A DNA stretch of 33,455 nt from Eubacterium multiforme. GTDB taxonomy: Bacteria > Bacillota > Clostridia > Clostridiales > Clostridiaceae. A program made the translations under genes and the position numbers. The stretch spans positions 1 through 33,455 of the forward strand of contig NZ_JAUSUF010000020.1 of assembly GCF_030813415.1 (NCBI RefSeq). Direction: 5' to 3'. Positions 31,876 through 33,455 of the stretch are shown here, piece by piece (positions within the stretch are counted from its first letter, which is position 1; each line of letters opens with the position of its first letter). The notes below the pieces were generated by a model. The model was not told the origin of the DNA and searched no databases. It was given only the letters and a program-made list of their open reading frames with translations.

Positions 31876-32679
31876 TTATTCTATCCCAGCAGATTTATAT
31901 AATTCATAGAAATGGTGAGTTGGTCCAACACCTTTACCAAGTTCTATTCCATGTTCTATTGCAACTGTTACATATCTTTTTCCTTCCCTTACAGCCTCTT
32001 CTATATTCATTCCCTTTGCAAGGTTTGCAGCAATTGCTGATGATAGTGTACATCCTGTTCCATGTGTATTTTTACTATCTATTCTTTTTTGATTTAAATA
32101 AATAAATTTTTCTCCATCATATAAAATATCTGTTGCATCATTTTCTAGATGTCCACCTTTAACTAATATGTATTTAGGTCCAAGTTTTTTTAATTTAATA
32201 CATGCCTTTTCCATATCTTCTATTGTTTTAATTTCTTCTCCAATTATTTCTTCAGCCTCTGGAAGATTTGGAGTTATTAAAGTTGAAAGTGGAAATAACT
32301 CTTTAATTAAAGTATCTTTTGAATCCTCTGATAGAAGTTTAAAACCACTTTTTGAAACCATAACGGGATCTAATACTATTTGTGGTAAATCTTTAATAGC
32401 TCTTAATCCTTCCCCTATGGCTTTTATAGATTCTATCTTTGATACCATACCAATTTTTATTGCATCTACTCTTATATCATCAAAAATAACTCTTATTTGA
32501 TCTTTTATCATATTAGGTGATATATCTTCAATTCCAAAAACCCCTTGGGTATTTTGAGCTGTAATTGCTGTAATTACACTCATACCAAAAACTCCATTTG
32601 CAGAAAAAGATTTTAAATCTGCCTGAATTCCAGCTCCTCCTGAACAATCTGATCCTGCAATTGTTAATGCTCTATACAT
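31876..32679 (-). CDS. thiD: Hydroxymethylpyrimidine (phosphate) kinase
   Basis: From ATG 32679 the 267-residue protein begins MYRALTIAGSDCSGGAGIQA, the standard ThiD start. It has VLDPVMVSKSG (about 105-115), LITPNLPEAE and the terminal catalytic NTHGTGCTLSSAIA. It phosphorylates HMP twice. The upstream ATG at 32688 sits against the AAAGGA ribosome site, so the later ATG, about 9 bases from it, is preferred. It follows thiW closely. Confidence 0.95.
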   Translation of the reverse strand: MYRALTIAGSDCSGGAGIQADLKSFSANGVFGMSVITAITAQNTQGVFGIEDISPNMIKDQIRVIFDDIRVDAIKIGMVSKIESIKAIGEGLRAIKDLPQIVLDPVMVSKSGFKLLSEDSKDTLIKELFPLSTLITPNLPEAEEIIGEEIKTIEDMEKACIKLKKLGPKYILVKGGHLENDATDILYDGEKFIYLNQKRIDSKNTHGTGCTLSSAIAANLAKGMNIEEAVREGKRYVTVAIEHGIELGKGVGPTHHFYELYKSAGIE

Positions 32680-32692
32680 GTCTATCATCCTT

Positions 32693-33223
32693 TCAATTTA
32701 TAACTTTTTCTTTTAATTTTTCTTCTTTATCTATATGTAGTATTTTTTTAATTGACGGAACACTTATAAGAATATATGCCATAATAGCTCCAGCAAAGGA
32801 ACTTAAAGTAAATGGAACTATATAAATAAATAAGGCTCCTTCTTTACCTAAAAATAATGAAGCAATTGGATAAGCTACTAATGCCCCTATTATTCCAGTT
32901 CCAATAACTTCTCCAATTACACTTAATAATGGACTTTTAAATTTTTTATACAAAATTCCTGCAAGAAAAGCTCCAATCATACTTCCTGGAAAAGCAAGTA
33001 AACTTCCTGTACCAAAAATATTTCTAAGAAATGATGCACAAAAAGCATTTATAACTGCAAATGCTGGCCCAAGGGTTATTGCTGAAACAACATTTATAAA
33101 ATGTTGTACTGGGGATATTCTCGCCCCTAAAATTGGTATTGAAAATGTTCCAAATATAGTCGCTATCGCTATTAACAATCCACTAAGAACTAATTTATAA
33201 GTTAAATTACTCTTTTTATTCAT
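32693..33223 (-). CDS. thiW: ThiW, thiazole-precursor ECF-type transporter component
   Basis: The 176-residue membrane protein has about five hydrophobic segments and the ThiW pattern near the N-terminus (LVLSGLLIAIATIFGTFSIP, ISPVQHFINVVSAI) with FLRNIFGTGSLLAFPGSMIG in the middle. ThiW is the predicted substrate-binding subunit that brings in thiazole for ThiM. A very strong AAGGAGGAGAAG site precedes ATG. Thiazole uptake plus ThiD, ThiM and ThiE makes a salvage route. It is the first gene of the operon. Confidence 0.9.
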   Translation of the reverse strand: MNKKSNLTYKLVLSGLLIAIATIFGTFSIPILGARISPVQHFINVVSAITLGPAFAVINAFCASFLRNIFGTGSLLAFPGSMIGAFLAGILYKKFKSPLLSVIGEVIGTGIIGALVAYPIASLFLGKEGALFIYIVPFTLSSFAGAIMAYILISVPSIKKILHIDKEEKLKEKVIN

Positions 33224-33269
33224 TTTCTTCTCCTCCTTTTTCTTTAATCTTTAAACTATTTTTAATTGA

Positions 33270-33312
33270 ATTTTATTTAAGATATCTAAAATCAACAATC
33301 ACCTAAAACATA
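33270..33312 (-). promoter_or_regulatory. Solo MITE terminus supplying a candidate thiW promoter
   Basis: Positions 33282-33310 match the right terminus of the MITE-like element at 11402-11430 at 25 of 29 bases, and both are followed by TA. No second terminus or hairpin body is nearby. On the minus strand TTGTTG (33298-33293), 17 bases, TAAAAT (33275-33270) form a plausible promoter whose -35 lies within the terminus. Confidence 0.5.
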
Positions 33313-33368
33313 GCTTTTATTTAAAGTTATACTAACCTTTTAATAATTAGTTATTAAAACAAATCATG

Positions 33369-33455
33369 ACCACCCGTAAAACGGGTGGTTTGCTCTAGCC
33401 CTATAAGGGCATGTTACTGGCTGTGCTACTCGCACATCGAAACGGTTTGCCAACC
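33369..33455 (-). mobile_element. IS200/IS605-type element end with omega-RNA-like hairpins (partial)
   Basis: The sequence is more GC-rich than its surroundings and has a series of hairpins: ACCACCCGT-AAA-ACGGGTGGT (33369-33389), GCCCT-ATA-AGGGC (33398-33410) and TGTGC-TACTC-GCACA (33422-33436). GGTT/AACC pairing follows at the window edge. This is the pattern of the subterminal right end of IS200/IS605 elements downstream of tnpB, recognised from memory of clostridial copies. The body lies to the right, outside the window. The exact outer boundary, near 33355-33368, cannot be fixed. Confidence 0.65.

Noticed and set aside
33325..33345. ATACTAACCT segment resembling the inner part of the MITE terminus
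   Set aside because: Only about ten bases match and no terminus continues from it; treated as coincidence.

Overview
This window is low-GC Firmicute DNA with the gene content, Shine-Dalgarno usage and AT-rich composition of a Clostridium, most likely Clostridium perfringens or a close relative. That is inferred from the asrABC sulfite reductase operon, the thiW-thiD-thiM-thiE cluster and the prophage type; no rRNA or other species marker is present. It holds the integrase-proximal end of a prophage (1 to about 10,450) followed by chromosomal genes (about 10,495 to 33,240), and is cut at the right edge inside one end of an IS200/IS605-type element.

Prophage (1-10,450). A leftward early operon runs from a Cro-like regulator through an HTH/Bro-N antirepressor, an ORF6N/ORF6C antirepressor, many small unknown proteins, an ERF-type single-strand annealing protein, a DUF1351 protein and a replisome-organizer-like protein whose gene carries iteron-like DNA repeats. 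The rightward lysogeny arm holds a CI-like repressor, an ImmA/IrrE-type protein and a complete tyrosine integrase. The immunity region has clear opposing promoters and four copies of one GTTGCAT-type operator; the fourth lies in the 3' end of cro, just downstream of a promoter internal to cro that would drive the antirepressor. Two small genes (4368-4631 and 6262-6612) face rightward against the leftward operon. Each has its own near-identical copy of a roughly 75-base promoter plus inverted-repeat leader. This twin-cassette arrangement is the most unusual structure in the prophage and looks like cargo expressed in the lysogen.

Chromosome (10,495-20,706). An XRE-cupin regulator faces an EmrE/EamA-type transporter across a 427-base gap that holds a 221-bp MITE-like element with 29-bp terminal inverted repeats and TA flanks. 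A CsaA-like protein, a leucine-rich-repeat lipoprotein, RecQ and an SdpI-family membrane protein follow. A four-gene metal-handling operon comes next: canonical COG0523 GTPase, cysteine-less COG0523 paralogue, YraQ-type permease and TIGR03943 protein. Its promoter region has two matching palindromes about four helical turns apart, as expected of a Zur/Fur-type switch.

Chromosome (20,755-33,223, all leftward). A response regulator, ABC ATPase, ABC permease and sensor kinase form a BceRS/lantibiotic-protection-like module. The sulfur region has asrA-asrB-asrC followed by a TauE/SafE permease and a DUF1847 protein. Upstream of it stands an orphan siroheme-reductase-like protein that has lost the cysteine expected to bridge siroheme and the iron-sulfur cluster. 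An unknown 168-residue protein separates this from thiW-thiD-thiM-thiE. Upstream of thiW there is no TPP riboswitch in view. Instead there is a lone copy of the MITE terminal repeat, which would supply a -35 box, and then the hairpin-rich end of an IS200/IS605-type element whose putative omega RNA would point into the thiW leader.
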